64,000 nucleotides of DNA from Pseudoxanthomonas sp. JBR18 (GTDB lineage: Bacteria > Pseudomonadota > Gammaproteobacteria > Xanthomonadales > Xanthomonadaceae), in assembly GCF_028198165.1 (NCBI RefSeq), contig NZ_CP116339.1, positions 3,541,001 through 3,605,000 of the forward strand. Reading direction: 5' to 3'. The notes beneath the pieces are model-generated. The model ran no database searches and was not told where the DNA came from. It saw nothing but the letters and a program-made list of their open reading frames with translations. A program made the position numbers and the translations under genes. Within the stretch, counting starts at the first letter, position 1; every line of letters begins with the position of its first letter. Shown in pieces: positions 8,284 to 19,922 of the stretch.

Positions 8284-8435
8284 TGCCGGATGACTCCTTG
8301 TAATGGCAATTCCTTGCGATTCGTGCCGCCCTCACGCTCGCTGTCGTTGCGTGGATAGTGACGTGGACATTGTGCAGAAGCGGACATCGCGGCCATGCGG
8401 CGATGCGTATTAGCGCAACGCAATGTGAGGTGCGC

Positions 8436-8471
8436 CTCAGTTCATGATGATGACCGTCATCATGAACTGAG
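8436..8471. terminator. Long perfect inverted repeat downstream of the methionine synthase operon
   Basis: Fifteen-base perfect arms CTCAGTTCATGATGA and TCATCATGAACTGAG enclose a 6-base loop. It lies 65 bp beyond the stop of the minus-strand methionine synthase gene and about 150 bp upstream of the BTAD regulator start. It may end the metH transcript, though no T tract follows; an operator role for the regulator gene is the alternative. The rest of 8284-8535 shows nothing else I can name. Confidence 0.45.
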
Positions 8472-8535
8472 CGTCGCGTGGCCGCCAGCGCCTGAGATGG
8501 GCGTCCGGCCACGCGTGGCAGCCGGTACAACGCGA

Positions 8536-11220
<2,685 letters not shown>

Positions 11221-11260
11221 ACGGCGACCAGATTCGGGTAGCGGAGCAGGTGCATGAGGA

Positions 11261-12370
11261 TCAGGCGGCGTCGGCCAGGCGCTGGGGCAGGGCGCGCGGG
11301 GCGATCCCGACCACGGCCTGGGCGATCGCGCGGATATGGTCCGGCGAGGTACCGCAGCAGCCGCCGACCAGGTTGAGCAGGCCGGCGGTGGCGAACTCGT
11401 GCAACGTCTCGGCCATTTCCTCCGGGGTCTCGTCGTATTCGCCGAAGGCGTTGGGCAGGCCGGCGTTGGGATGCGCGCTGACGTAGCAGTCGGCCACGCT
11501 AGACAGGGTTTCCACGTGCGGTCGCAGGTCCTTGGCACCCAGTGCGCAGTTCAGGCCGATCGACAGCGGGCGAGCGTGCATCAGCGAGGTGTAGAAGGCC
11601 TCGGCGGTCTGGCCCGACAGTGTGCGCCCGGAGGCATCGGTGATGGTGCCGGAGATCATCACCGGCAGCCGCGCGCCGCGCGCATCGAAGGCTTCCTCGA
11701 TGGCGAACAGCGCGGCCTTGGCGTTGAGCGTGTCGAAGATGGTCTCGACCATGATCGTGTCGGCGCCGCCGTCGATCAGGCCGTCGACCGCCTCGCGGTA
11801 GGTCACGCGCAGCGCGTCGAAGCTGGTGTTGCGAAAGCCTGGATCGTTGACATCCGGGCTGATCGAGGCGGTGCGACTGGTCGGCCCGACCACGCCGATC
11901 ACGAAGCGCGGCTTGTCCGGCGTCTTGGCTTCAATCGCGTCGCAGCATTCGCGCGCGATGCGCGCGCCTTCCTTGTTCAACTCGTAGACCAGGTGCTCCA
12001 GGTGGTAGTCGGCCTGGCTGACCGAGGTGGCGTTGAAGGTATTGGTCTCCAGCAGGTCGGCACCGGCTTCGAGATACGCGGTGTGCACCCCGGCGATGAC
12101 CTGCGGATTGCTGAGCAGCAGCAGGTCGTTGTTGCCTTTGAGGTCATGGCCGTGGTCGCAGCCCGGGCCGTGCACGTGGCCTTCCTCGGCATGCTGGCTG
12201 TCGAAGCCGCCGGCGAAGCGTTCGCCACGGTAATCGGCTTCCTCCAGCTTGTGACGCTGGATCATGGTGCCCATCGCCCCGTCGATGATCAGGATACGGC
12301 TGGCCAGTGCGTCCAGCAGCTGCTGGGTACGGGCGGGGTTGAGCCAGGGCAGGGATTGGGTGGTGCTCAT
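11261..12370 (-). CDS. Methionine synthase, homocysteine S-methyltransferase subunit
   Basis: 369 aa, equal to the N-terminal module of full-length MetH. Motifs include [13 protein letters not shown] near the start, [23 protein letters not shown], and the zinc-binding pair at the C-terminus ([12 protein letters not shown]) that activates homocysteine. It works with the pterin/B12 subunit immediately downstream in the same operon. An insert rich in His/Gly ([15 protein letters not shown]), at about residues 62-76, resembles a metal-binding loop. The gene begins 10 bp after the ArsR-methyltransferase stop, indicating co-transcription. Confidence 0.95.
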   Translation of the reverse strand: MSTTQSLPWLNPARTQQLLDALASRILIIDGAMGTMIQRHKLEEADYRGERFAGGFDSQHAEEGHVHGPGCDHGHDLKGNNDLLLLSNPQVIAGVHTAYLEAGADLLETNTFNATSVSQADYHLEHLVYELNKEGARIARECCDAIEAKTPDKPRFVIGVVGPTSRTASISPDVNDPGFRNTSFDALRVTYREAVDGLIDGGADTIMVETIFDTLNAKAALFAIEEAFDARGARLPVMISGTITDASGRTLSGQTAEAFYTSLMHARPLSIGLNCALGAKDLRPHVETLSSVADCYVSAHPNAGLPNAFGEYDETPEEMAETLHEFATAGLLNLVGGCCGTSPDHIRAIAQAVVGIAPRALPQRLADAA

Positions 12371-12380
12371 GCGGCGCTCC

Positions 12381-13313
12381 TCACGGCTTGATGCCGGTCA
12401 GCGAGATGACTTCGAAATGGGGCGGACGGCGTTCGCGGGTGACCACTTGCAGGCTGGCGACCTGCAGGCCGGCCTTGGTCGCGAAACGGCGCAGTTCGGC
12501 GTCGGAAAACCCCAGGTTGACGTGGCCGTAGGCGGTCACCACCGACTGGTGTTCGTGCTTGCCCAGGCTGGACAGCAGCAGCTTGCCGCCCGGGCGCAGC
12601 ACGCGCGCGGCCTCGGCCACGGCCTTGGCCGGCTGCTCGGAATAGGTCAGGGCGTGCATCAGCACGACCAGGTCGAAGGTGTCGGCCTCGAAAGGCAGGG
12701 CATGCATGTCACCCTCGCGCACCTCCACATTTGGAAAGCGACGCAGGCGCTCGCCGGCGGCGGCGACCACGCGCGCGCTGGTGTCCACGCAGACATAGCG
12801 GTGCGAATGCGGGGAGAGCAGTTCGGCCAGCACGCCATCGCCGGAGGCGATGTCCAGCACGTCGCCGGTTTCCAGCAGCGGCAGCGCGGTCCGCGCCAGC
12901 GCCTCCCAGGTGCGGCCGGGCGAGTAATGGCGCTCCATGTCGCCGGCCACGCTGTCGGCCCAGTTCTGGGTGGCCGCGCGCGCGGCCAGGACTTCGGCCA
13001 CGCGCTCTGCGTCCTGGCGCAGCAGAGGATCGTCGCTGCCGGCGCGCAGACTGCGCCACAGGTCGCGCTGGGACGGATCCAGGTTGTCCTCGTCGAAGCG
13101 GTAGTAGGCCGAGACGCCGGCGCGACGGTCGCGCACCAGGCCGGCATCCTTGAGCTTGGCCAGATGCGTGGACACGCGCGGCTGGGCCAGGCGGGTGATC
13201 GCCGAGAGCTCGGCCACGGTCAGTTCCTCGCCGGCCAGCAGGGCCAGCAGGCGCACGCGCGTGGCATCGGCAAAGACTTTGAGCCGGGCAGACCAGGCTT
13301 CGAGATCCATCAT
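12381..13313 (-). CDS. ArsR-family regulator fused to a SAM-dependent methyltransferase-type domain
   Basis: 310 aa. Residues 1-80 are an ArsR winged helix ([35 protein letters not shown]). Residues ~135-300 are a class I methyltransferase fold with a glycine motif ([16 protein letters not shown]) and later [19 protein letters not shown]. Position as first gene of the methionine synthase operon suggests that it senses SAM or S-adenosylhomocysteine and represses the operon; ArsR-type SahR regulators of the SAM cycle are known in other proteobacteria. Whether the domain still methylates anything is unknown. Two adjacent ATGs (13313 and 13310) are possible starts. A palindrome lies 9 bp upstream. 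Confidence 0.88.
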   Translation of the reverse strand: MMDLEAWSARLKVFADATRVRLLALLAGEELTVAELSAITRLAQPRVSTHLAKLKDAGLVRDRRAGVSAYYRFDEDNLDPSQRDLWRSLRAGSDDPLLRQDAERVAEVLAARAATQNWADSVAGDMERHYSPGRTWEALARTALPLLETGDVLDIASGDGVLAELLSPHSHRYVCVDTSARVVAAAGERLRRFPNVEVREGDMHALPFEADTFDLVVLMHALTYSEQPAKAVAEAARVLRPGGKLLLSSLGKHEHQSVVTAYGHVNLGFSDAELRRFATKAGLQVASLQVVTRERRPPHFEVISLTGIKP

Positions 13314-13321
13314 TTATCTCT

Positions 13322-13341
13322 ATATCGCGATGGCGAGATAT
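13322..13341. promoter_or_regulatory. Near-palindromic operator before the ArsR-methyltransferase/metH operon
   Basis: ATATCGCGATGGCGAGATAT has perfect 5-base arms (ATATC/GATAT) plus inner CG/CG pairs, the usual size of an ArsR-family site. It lies just upstream of the arsR-type start and about 95 bp from the divergent acyl-CoA dehydrogenase start. Autoregulation of the metH operon is inferred. Confidence 0.5.
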
Positions 13342-13435
13342 TTTGATGGCGAAGGCGCTCTGGGTCAATTCCATACGCAGCCGCATGGTGGTCGGCTACA
13401 ATCGCGGCCACCGCAGCTTTTGGAAGGGAAAGACC

Positions 13436-14584
13436 GTGGATTTCGGATACACCGAAGAGCAGCTGATGATCCAGGACGTGGCCCGCCGGATCGCCCAGGA
13501 GAAGATCGCGCCCAGCGCCGAACATTTCGACAGGACCGGCGAGTTCCCGCTGGAGAACATCCAGCTGCTGGGCGAAAACGGCTTGATGGGCATCGAGGTG
13601 CCCGACGAGTACGGCGGCGCGGGCATGGATCCGATCTGCTACGTGCTGGCGATGATCGAAGTCGCTGCCGGCGACGCGGCGCACTCGACCATCATGTCGG
13701 TCAACAACTCGCTGTACTGCACCGGCCTGCTCAAGTTCGGCAGCGAGGCGCAGAGGCAGACCTATGTGCGCGCCATCGCCGACGGCAGCCAGATCGGTGC
13801 CTTCGCCCTGACCGAGCCGCAGTCAGGCTCGGACGCGACCGCGATGCGCTGCCGCGCAATCAGGCAGGCCGACGGGACCTTCGTGATCAATGGCAAGAAG
13901 AGCTGGATCACCTCCGGCCCGGTGGCCAAGTACATCGTGCTGTTCGCCATGACCGACCCGGACAAGGGCGCGCGCGGCATCACCGCCTTCATCGTCGATA
14001 CCGAGCGTGCGGGCTTTGGGCGCGGCAAGACCGAGCCCAAGCTGGGCATCCGCGCCTCGGCCACCTGCGAGATCGAGTTCAACGATTACGTCGCCCAGCC
14101 GGCCGAAGTCGTCGGCGAGGAAGGGCAGGGTTTCAAGATCGCCATGGGGGTGCTGGACGCGGGCCGTATCGGTATCGCCTCGCAGGCCATCGGCATCGCC
14201 CGCGCCGCCTATGAAGCGACGCTGGCGTACGTGAAGGAGCGCAAGGCCTTCGGCGCGGCCATCGGCACCTTCCAGATGACCCAGGCCAAGATCGCCGACA
14301 TGAAGTGCAAGCTGGATGCTTCGCTGCTGCTGACGCTGCGCGCGGCCTGGCTCAAGCAGCAGGGCAAGCCCTTCAGCAGCGAGGCGGCCATCGCCAAGCT
14401 CACCGCTTCGGAGAGCGCCATGTGGATTACCCACCAGGCCGTGCAGATCCATGGCGGCATGGGCTACTCAAAGGAAATGCCACTGGAGCGCTACTTTCGC
14501 GACGCCAAGATCACCGAGATCTATGAAGGCACTTCAGAAATCCAGCGCCTGGTGATTGCGCGCGGCGAGACCGGGCTGCGCTGA
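13436..14584 (+). CDS. Acyl-CoA dehydrogenase
   Basis: 382 aa, normal family length. FAD-dependent alpha,beta-dehydrogenation of an acyl-CoA, in fatty-acid or branched-chain amino-acid oxidation. Signatures: GAFALTEPQSGSD (FAD/substrate loop), WITSGPVAKYIV, and the C-terminal HGGMGYSKEMPLERYFRD with EIYEGTSEIQ, whose Glu fits the catalytic base of short/branched-chain enzymes. The start is GTG at 13436 with AGGGA seven bases upstream; the 31 upstream codons in frame look non-coding. A TACAAT at 13397-13402 may be its -10. The exact acyl specificity cannot be read; a degenerate second 3' end follows (14641-14727). Confidence 0.92.
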   Translation: MDFGYTEEQLMIQDVARRIAQEKIAPSAEHFDRTGEFPLENIQLLGENGLMGIEVPDEYGGAGMDPICYVLAMIEVAAGDAAHSTIMSVNNSLYCTGLLKFGSEAQRQTYVRAIADGSQIGAFALTEPQSGSDATAMRCRAIRQADGTFVINGKKSWITSGPVAKYIVLFAMTDPDKGARGITAFIVDTERAGFGRGKTEPKLGIRASATCEIEFNDYVAQPAEVVGEEGQGFKIAMGVLDAGRIGIASQAIGIARAAYEATLAYVKERKAFGAAIGTFQMTQAKIADMKCKLDASLLLTLRAAWLKQQGKPFSSEAAIAKLTASESAMWITHQAVQIHGGMGYSKEMPLERYFRDAKITEIYEGTSEIQRLVIARGETGLR

Positions 14585-14598
14585 GCGGTTGCCGCGCG

Positions 14599-14630
14599 CC
14601 AGCACGTCGTCTTTCGACGACGTCTGCTGG
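14599..14630 (+). terminator. Strong hairpin after the acyl-CoA dehydrogenase gene
   Basis: CCAGCACGTCGTC pairs with GACGACG and TGCTGG around a TTTC loop, with a 2-base bulge. It is GC-rich without a U tract, so it is more likely an mRNA-end stabiliser or weak terminator. It sits between the intact gene and the relic copy of its 3' end. Confidence 0.4.
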
Positions 14631-14640
14631 AGCGCTCAAC

Positions 14641-14727
14641 CGCGACGCCAAGATCACCGAGATCTACGAAGGCGCCAGCGAGATCCGGCGCCTGCTGATC
14701 GCCCGCGGAGAAACCGGGCTGCGCTGA
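14641..14727 (+). pseudogene. Relic 3' end of a second acyl-CoA dehydrogenase
   Basis: These 87 bp translate to RDAKITEIYEGASEIRRLLI and on to ARGETGLR-stop, almost the same as the last 28 codons of the intact gene at 14498-14584. Differences are mostly synonymous third-base changes plus a few substitutions (TSEIQ to ASEIR, V to L), so this is not a recent copy. No start, body or reading frame precedes it. The simplest explanation is a tandem paralogue that lost its body by deletion. The remainder of 14585-14871 has no other gene. Confidence 0.8.
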
Positions 14728-14871
14728 CACGCGCTTGTCATGATGGTGTGTCGATGGCGCCTGCGGGCGCCATCGGCGTGTCTGGGTGCTTGGAAACCGT
14801 GGTGCATTCGTGGGTTTGTGGCGACACGGCCGGACAGAATCGGCGGTTCCCCCGATGCAAAAGGAGTTGTC

Positions 14872-16641
14872 ATGGCAACACGCACGACGCGTTCCACCCT
14901 CGCCCTGGCCGTGTTCCTTGCCCTCAGTGGGCAGGCGCATGGCGCGGTGTTCATCAACGAGCTGCACTACGACAACAGCGGCACGGACACCGGCGAGGCG
15001 GTCGAAGTGGTCGCCACCGCTGGTGAGTCGCTGGCCGGCTACCAGGTGGTCCGCTACAACGGTGGCACGCCGTACGGCACCGACACCTTATCCGCCGGCA
15101 CGGCCGCCAGCTGCGGCAGTGCGACCATCGCCGCGCTCCGCTATCCCAGCAATGGATTGCAGAACGGCAGCGCCGATGGCTTGGCCCTGGTCGATGCGGC
15201 GGGCAATCTGGTCCAGTTCCTCAGCTACGAGGGCCAGATCACCGCCTCCAGCGGTCCGGCCGCCGGCGCGACCAGCACCAACCTGCCGGTGAGCGAAGGC
15301 AGCAGTACGCCGTCCGGCACATCGCTGCAACTGAGCGGCACGGGGTCGGAGGCTGCGGATTTCAGCTGGAATGCGGCGGTGGCCGAAACCTTTGGCGCCT
15401 GCAATGCCGGGCAAAGCTTCGATGGTGATGGGGGCGGTGGTTCGAGCAATACCGCACCGACGGTGGTCTCGACCACGCCGCTCGACGGCGCGACGGGCTT
15501 TCCGGCGGCGGGCGACCTGGAGGTCACCTTCAGCGAGCCGGTCACCCTGGGCAATGGCGCCCTGAGCCTGAGCTGCGCGAGCAGTGGTAGCGTCCCCCTG
15601 ACTTATGCGAGTGCCAGTGGCAGCGGCTTTGCCGCCTCCACCGATACCGCGCTCTATGCGGGGGAAGCCTGCACCTTCACCGTCCTGGCCTCCGCGGTGA
15701 GCGATGCGGAGGGGGCGCATCCGGCGACGAACACGGTCGTCGATTTCACCGTGGCCGACGCCGGCGGCGGCGGCGGGAGCGACGGCTATTACAGCCGGGT
15801 CAACACCAGCAACGCGAGCCAGCTGCGGTGTTCGCTGCACGAAACCATCAAGGGCCACACCGCCTATCCGTACAGCGGCAGTGGGGCCAGCACCTGGTCG
15901 ATCCTGGAGATCGCAGACGAGGACCCGACCGACAGCGGCAAGGTGCTGGACGTCTACAAGAACCATCGCTATACCAAGGGCAGCGACCGGGCAGGCACGG
16001 GCTCAGGGACGACCTACAACCGCGAGCATACCTGGCCCAACTCGTTGGGATTCGGTAGTGCCAGCGGCGACATGGGCCTGCCTTACGCGCCCTATACCGA
16101 TACCCACATGCTGTTCCTGACCGACAGCAGCTACAACGCCAGCCGCGGCAACAAGCCCTATGCCGACTGCCCGTCGTCGTCCAACTGCAGCGAGCTGACC
16201 ACCGAATCCAATGGTGGCCAGGGTGGGGGAAGCGGGACCTACCCGGGCAACTCCAACTGGGTGCGGTCGCCCGATGGCAATCAGGGCTCGTTCGAGGTCT
16301 GGGATGCGCACAAGGGCGACGTGGCCCGTGCGGTGATGTACATGGCGATCCGCTACGAAGGCGATGCCGATCCCAATACCGGTCAGTCCGAGCCGGACCT
16401 GGAGCTGACCGACGACCGCAGCAAGATCGTGATCACCTCGTCCTCGCCGGCCTACATGGGGCTGTTGTCCACGCTGCTGGCCTGGAGCGCGGCCGATCCG
16501 CCGGACGATGCCGAGCGCGCCCGCAACGAAGTGATCTACAGCTTCCAGGGCAATCGCAATCCCTTCGTCGATCACCCCGAGTGGGCCACCGCTGCCTTGT
16601 TCACCTCATCCAAGCCGGCGACCTGCCGGCTCGCCAACTGA
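14872..16641 (+). CDS. Secreted modular nuclease: lamin-tail domain, Ig-like domain, endonuclease I
   Basis: 589 aa. A signal peptide (LALAVFLALSGQAHGA, cleavage near residue 24) precedes a lamin-tail-type domain (VFINELHYDNSGTDTGEAVE). Next is a Gly/Ser linker with a Big_5-like Ig domain (PTVVSTTPLDGATGFPAAGD), then an endonuclease I domain from ~305 with the His-Me-type motif TYNREHTWPNS and DTHMLFLTDSSYNASRGN. It probably degrades extracellular DNA for phosphate, nutrient or biofilm turnover. Cysteines in the catalytic part suggest disulfides. Start 14872 follows AAGGAG by 5 bases. It ends in a bidirectional terminator shared with the efflux operon. Confidence 0.9.
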   Translation: MATRTTRSTLALAVFLALSGQAHGAVFINELHYDNSGTDTGEAVEVVATAGESLAGYQVVRYNGGTPYGTDTLSAGTAASCGSATIAALRYPSNGLQNGSADGLALVDAAGNLVQFLSYEGQITASSGPAAGATSTNLPVSEGSSTPSGTSLQLSGTGSEAADFSWNAAVAETFGACNAGQSFDGDGGGGSSNTAPTVVSTTPLDGATGFPAAGDLEVTFSEPVTLGNGALSLSCASSGSVPLTYASASGSGFAASTDTALYAGEACTFTVLASAVSDAEGAHPATNTVVDFTVADAGGGGGSDGYYSRVNTSNASQLRCSLHETIKGHTAYPYSGSGASTWSILEIADEDPTDSGKVLDVYKNHRYTKGSDRAGTGSGTTYNREHTWPNSLGFGSASGDMGLPYAPYTDTHMLFLTDSSYNASRGNKPYADCPSSSNCSELTTESNGGQGGGSGTYPGNSNWVRSPDGNQGSFEVWDAHKGDVARAVMYMAIRYEGDADPNTGQSEPDLELTDDRSKIVITSSSPAYMGLLSTLLAWSAADPPDDAERARNEVIYSFQGNRNPFVDHPEWATAALFTSSKPATCRLAN

Positions 16642-16666
16642 GCGCTCGCCTGTTGCGCTGAAAAAG

Positions 16667-16694
16667 AAAGCCCCGGCTTGGCCGGGGCTTTTTT
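16667..16694. terminator. Bidirectional rho-independent terminator
   Basis: AAAGCCCCGGC and GCCGGGGCTTT pair around a TTG loop; a T run follows on the plus strand and an A run precedes, giving T's on the minus strand. It lies between the convergent nuclease and RND pump genes and can stop both transcripts. Confidence 0.9.
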
Positions 16695-16715
16695 GTTTCT
16701 CGTCGGACCTGGCGA

Positions 16716-19700
16716 TCAGTGGCCGCCGTGTCCTGGCGTGGCCTCGCCCGCATCCTGGTCGCGGTGGGTTTCCAGGTATTCCTTGGAGGGCTCGTCCATC
16801 TTGTCGCCCAGCAGGCGCCGCACCACGATGAAGAACATCGGGATCAGCAGCAGGCCCAGCACCGTGGCGAAGAGCATGCCGCCGATCACGCCGGTGGAGA
16901 TGGCGTGGCGAGCATTGGCGCCTGCGCCGCTGGAGATCGCCATCGGCACCACGCCCATGATGAAGGCGAAGGACGTCATCAGGATCGGGCGCATGCGCAG
17001 GTGGGCGGCGTTGACGATGGCGTCGTGCAGGGTGCGTCCCTGCGCGCGTTCCATCACCGCGAACTCCACGATCAGGATCGCGTTCTTCGAGGCCAGGCCG
17101 ATCACCGTGATCAGGCCGATCTGGAAGAAGATGTCGTTGGACAGGCCGCGCAGCATGGTGAAGGCCAGGGCGCCCAGGGCGCCCAGCGGCACCACCAGCA
17201 GCACCGAGACCGGGATCGACCAGCTCTCGTACAGCGCGGCCAGGCACAGGAACACCACCACCAGGGACAGCACCAGCAGCAAGGTCTGGCTGTTGCCGGC
17301 CAGGATCTCCTGGTAGCTCATGCCCGACCAGTCATAGCCGAAGCCGGCTGGCAGCTTCTCGTTGACCAGTTGCTCCATGGTGTTCATGGCTTGGCCCGAG
17401 GAGCTGCCCGGCGCCGCCGAACCATTGATGTTCACCGCCGAGTAGCCGTTGTAGCGCGCCAGCGACGGCGGCTCGGACTGCCAGCTGCTGGACACCACGT
17501 TGGACAGCGGGATCATCGCCGCGTTGCCGTTGGCATCGGTTTCGGTGGAACTGGGCGTGTAGAAGCGGTCCAGCGACTCGGGCCCGGTGCGGAACTGCGC
17601 ATCGGCGCGCATGTTCACGCGCTTGATGCGGCCACCGTAGAAGAAGTCATTGACGTACACCGGGGCCAGCATCAGCTGGATGGAGGTGTAGATGTCGCTG
17701 ACCGACAGGCCCATGGACTGCGCCTGCACGCGGTCAACCTTGAGCTGCAGCTGCGGTGCGTTCTCCAGCGTGTTGGGGCGGACCTGCATCAGGCTCTTGT
17801 CCTGTGCGGCCAGACCCAGCAACTGGTTGCGCGCGGCCATCAGCGCATCCTGGCCGGCGCCGGTGCGGTCCTGCAGCCACATGTCGAAGCCGCCGAACTG
17901 GCCCAGGCCCTGGATCGTGGGCAGGTTGACCACGAAGATCTGCGCGCCCTTGATCCCTTGCAGCGCCCCGTTGGCCTGGCCGATGAACTGGGTCACGCCA
18001 CCCGGACGCTCATCCCAGGGCTTGAGCTTGATGAACGCCATGCCGACGTTCTCGCCCTGGCCCAGGAAGCTGAAGCCGGTGATCTGCAACATGCCCTCGA
18101 ACCCGTCGATCTTGTCCAGCGTCCCGCGGATCTGGGTCATGACCTCGTTGGTCTTGTTCAAGGGCGTGCCCGGGGGCGCCTGCACGATGGCCAGCGCATA
18201 GCCCTGGTCTTCCTCGGGGATGAAGCTGCTGGGGATGCGGGTGAACAGGAACCCGGTCAGCACCACCAGCACTGCGAACAGGATCATCCAGCGCGGCGCA
18301 TGCCGCACCTGCCGGCCGATCATGCCTACATAGCTCTTCTCGGTCTTGCCGTAGTACTTCTCGAAGGTGCGGAAGACGATGTTCTTCTTCTTCTCGTGGC
18401 TGTCGTGCGCATGCTGCTTGAGGAAGCTGGCGCACAGCGACGGGGTGAAGCCCAGCGCCAGGAACGCCGAGAAGGCCATCGAGATGGCGATGGTGAGCGC
18501 GAACTGCTTGTAGATCTCGCCCGAGGCGCCGCCCTGCAGCGCCGAGGGGATGAACACCGCCGCCAGCACCACGGTAATGGCCACCACCGCGCCGGTGATC
18601 TGCTCCATGGCCTTGATGGTCGCCTCCTTGGGGGGAAGCTTTTCCTCGGCCATGATGCGTTCGACGTTCTCGATCACCACGATCGCGTCATCGACCACGA
18701 TGCCGATCGCCAGGACCATGGCGAACATGGTCAGCTGGTTGATGGTGAAGCCGATGATGTCCAGGCCCATGAAGGTGCCCAGCAGCGCCACCGGAATGAC
18801 CAGGGTGGGGATGATCGTCGCGCGGAAGTTCTGCAGGAAGATCAGCATCACCAGGAACACCAGGATGATGGCCTCGATCAGCGTGTGGACCACTTCCTCG
18901 ATGGAGATCGTGACGAAGGTGGTGGTCTCATAAGGCGTGAACCAGCTGACGCCGGGCGGGAAGCTGGCCGCCAGGTCGTTCATCTTGGCCTCGACCGCGT
19001 CGTACACGCTCAGCGCGTTGGCGCCCGGCAGCAGCTGGATGGCGAAAGCGCCCATCGGCTTGCCGTTGTACTGGGTGTCGAAGCCGTAGTTCTGCGGGCC
19101 AAACCCTACGCGCGCCACGTCCTTGAGCTTGACCGTGGTGCCGTCGGCATTGGCGCGCAGGATCACGTTCTCGAACTGAGACGGGTCGGTGAAGCGACCT
19201 TCCGCAGACACCGTGGCCTGGAAGGCCTGGCCGTCCGGCGCGGGGTCGGCACCGAGCGAGCCGGCGGCGAACTGCACGTTCTGCGCCTTCAACGCCGCCT
19301 CCACGGTGCTGGCCGACATGTTGTAGCCCTGCAGCTTCTCCGGGTTGAGCCAGATGTTCATGGCGTACTCGGAACCGAAGTGCTGGGTGCTGCCCACGCC
19401 CGGCACGCGCGCGATCTGGTCGAGCACGCGCGAGGCGATGATGTCGTTGAGGTGGTTGCGGTCGATGCTTGCGGTGTCGGAACGTACGCCAACCACCATC
19501 AGGAAGCCTGCGTTGGCCTTGGCCACCACCACACCCTGCGCGGTCACTTCCGAGGGCAGGCGTGGCTGGGCAAGCGAGACCTTGTTCTGGACCTGGACCT
19601 GGGCGATGTCCGCATCGGTACCGGTCTGGAAGGTCAGGGTGATGGTGACCCGGCCTGACGAACTGGAGGTCGAGCTGAAGTACAGCAGGTTGTCGATGCC

Positions 19701-19910
19701 GGTCAGCTGCTGCTCGATGACCTGGGTCACCGAGCGCTCGGCCGTCGAGGCACTGGCGCCCGGATAGCTGGCCGTCACCGTGATCTGCGGCGGGGCCACG
19801 TTGGGGTAGGACTCGACACCCATGTTGAGGATCGAGATCACGCCCGCAAGCGAGATCAGGATCGCCACGACCCAGGCGAAGACCGGGTGGTTGATGAAGA
19901 ACTTGGGCAT
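16716..19910 (-). CDS. RND multidrug efflux pump, inner-membrane subunit (HAE1/AcrB type)
   Basis: 1064 aa, normal for the family. Twelve membrane segments with two large periplasmic loops are expected. The proton-relay Asp pair is present in TM4 (IGIVVDDAIVVIENVERI). Also seen are the N-terminal FFINHPVFAWVVAILISLAG, the porter sequence SYPGASASTAERSVTQVIEQ, and the TM10-11 region (IGLASKNAILIVEFA). It forms a tripartite pump with the lipoprotein adaptor encoded 12 bp upstream and an outer-membrane channel not present here. Substrates cannot be predicted, but hydrophobic drugs are typical. It is probably controlled by the TetR gene upstream. Confidence 0.95.
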   Translation of the reverse strand: MPKFFINHPVFAWVVAILISLAGVISILNMGVESYPNVAPPQITVTASYPGASASTAERSVTQVIEQQLTGIDNLLYFSSTSSSSGRVTITLTFQTGTDADIAQVQVQNKVSLAQPRLPSEVTAQGVVVAKANAGFLMVVGVRSDTASIDRNHLNDIIASRVLDQIARVPGVGSTQHFGSEYAMNIWLNPEKLQGYNMSASTVEAALKAQNVQFAAGSLGADPAPDGQAFQATVSAEGRFTDPSQFENVILRANADGTTVKLKDVARVGFGPQNYGFDTQYNGKPMGAFAIQLLPGANALSVYDAVEAKMNDLAASFPPGVSWFTPYETTTFVTISIEEVVHTLIEAIILVFLVMLIFLQNFRATIIPTLVIPVALLGTFMGLDIIGFTINQLTMFAMVLAIGIVVDDAIVVIENVERIMAEEKLPPKEATIKAMEQITGAVVAITVVLAAVFIPSALQGGASGEIYKQFALTIAISMAFSAFLALGFTPSLCASFLKQHAHDSHEKKKNIVFRTFEKYYGKTEKSYVGMIGRQVRHAPRWMILFAVLVVLTGFLFTRIPSSFIPEEDQGYALAIVQAPPGTPLNKTNEVMTQIRGTLDKIDGFEGMLQITGFSFLGQGENVGMAFIKLKPWDERPGGVTQFIGQANGALQGIKGAQIFVVNLPTIQGLGQFGGFDMWLQDRTGAGQDALMAARNQLLGLAAQDKSLMQVRPNTLENAPQLQLKVDRVQAQSMGLSVSDIYTSIQLMLAPVYVNDFFYGGRIKRVNMRADAQFRTGPESLDRFYTPSSTETDANGNAAMIPLSNVVSSSWQSEPPSLARYNGYSAVNINGSAAPGSSSGQAMNTMEQLVNEKLPAGFGYDWSGMSYQEILAGNSQTLLLVLSLVVVFLCLAALYESWSIPVSVLLVVPLGALGALAFTMLRGLSNDIFFQIGLITVIGLASKNAILIVEFAVMERAQGRTLHDAIVNAAHLRMRPILMTSFAFIMGVVPMAISSGAGANARHAISTGVIGGMLFATVLGLLLIPMFFIVVRRLLGDKMDEPSKEYLETHRDQDAGEATPGHGGH

Positions 19911-19922
19911 TGGGGGAATTCC

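Noticed and set aside
16719..19658. 979-aa open frame on the plus strand opposite the RND pump gene
   Set aside because: His/Asp/Gln/Arg-rich shadow translation of a high-GC gene, no Shine-Dalgarno, no domain; the opposite strand encodes a textbook RND pump.
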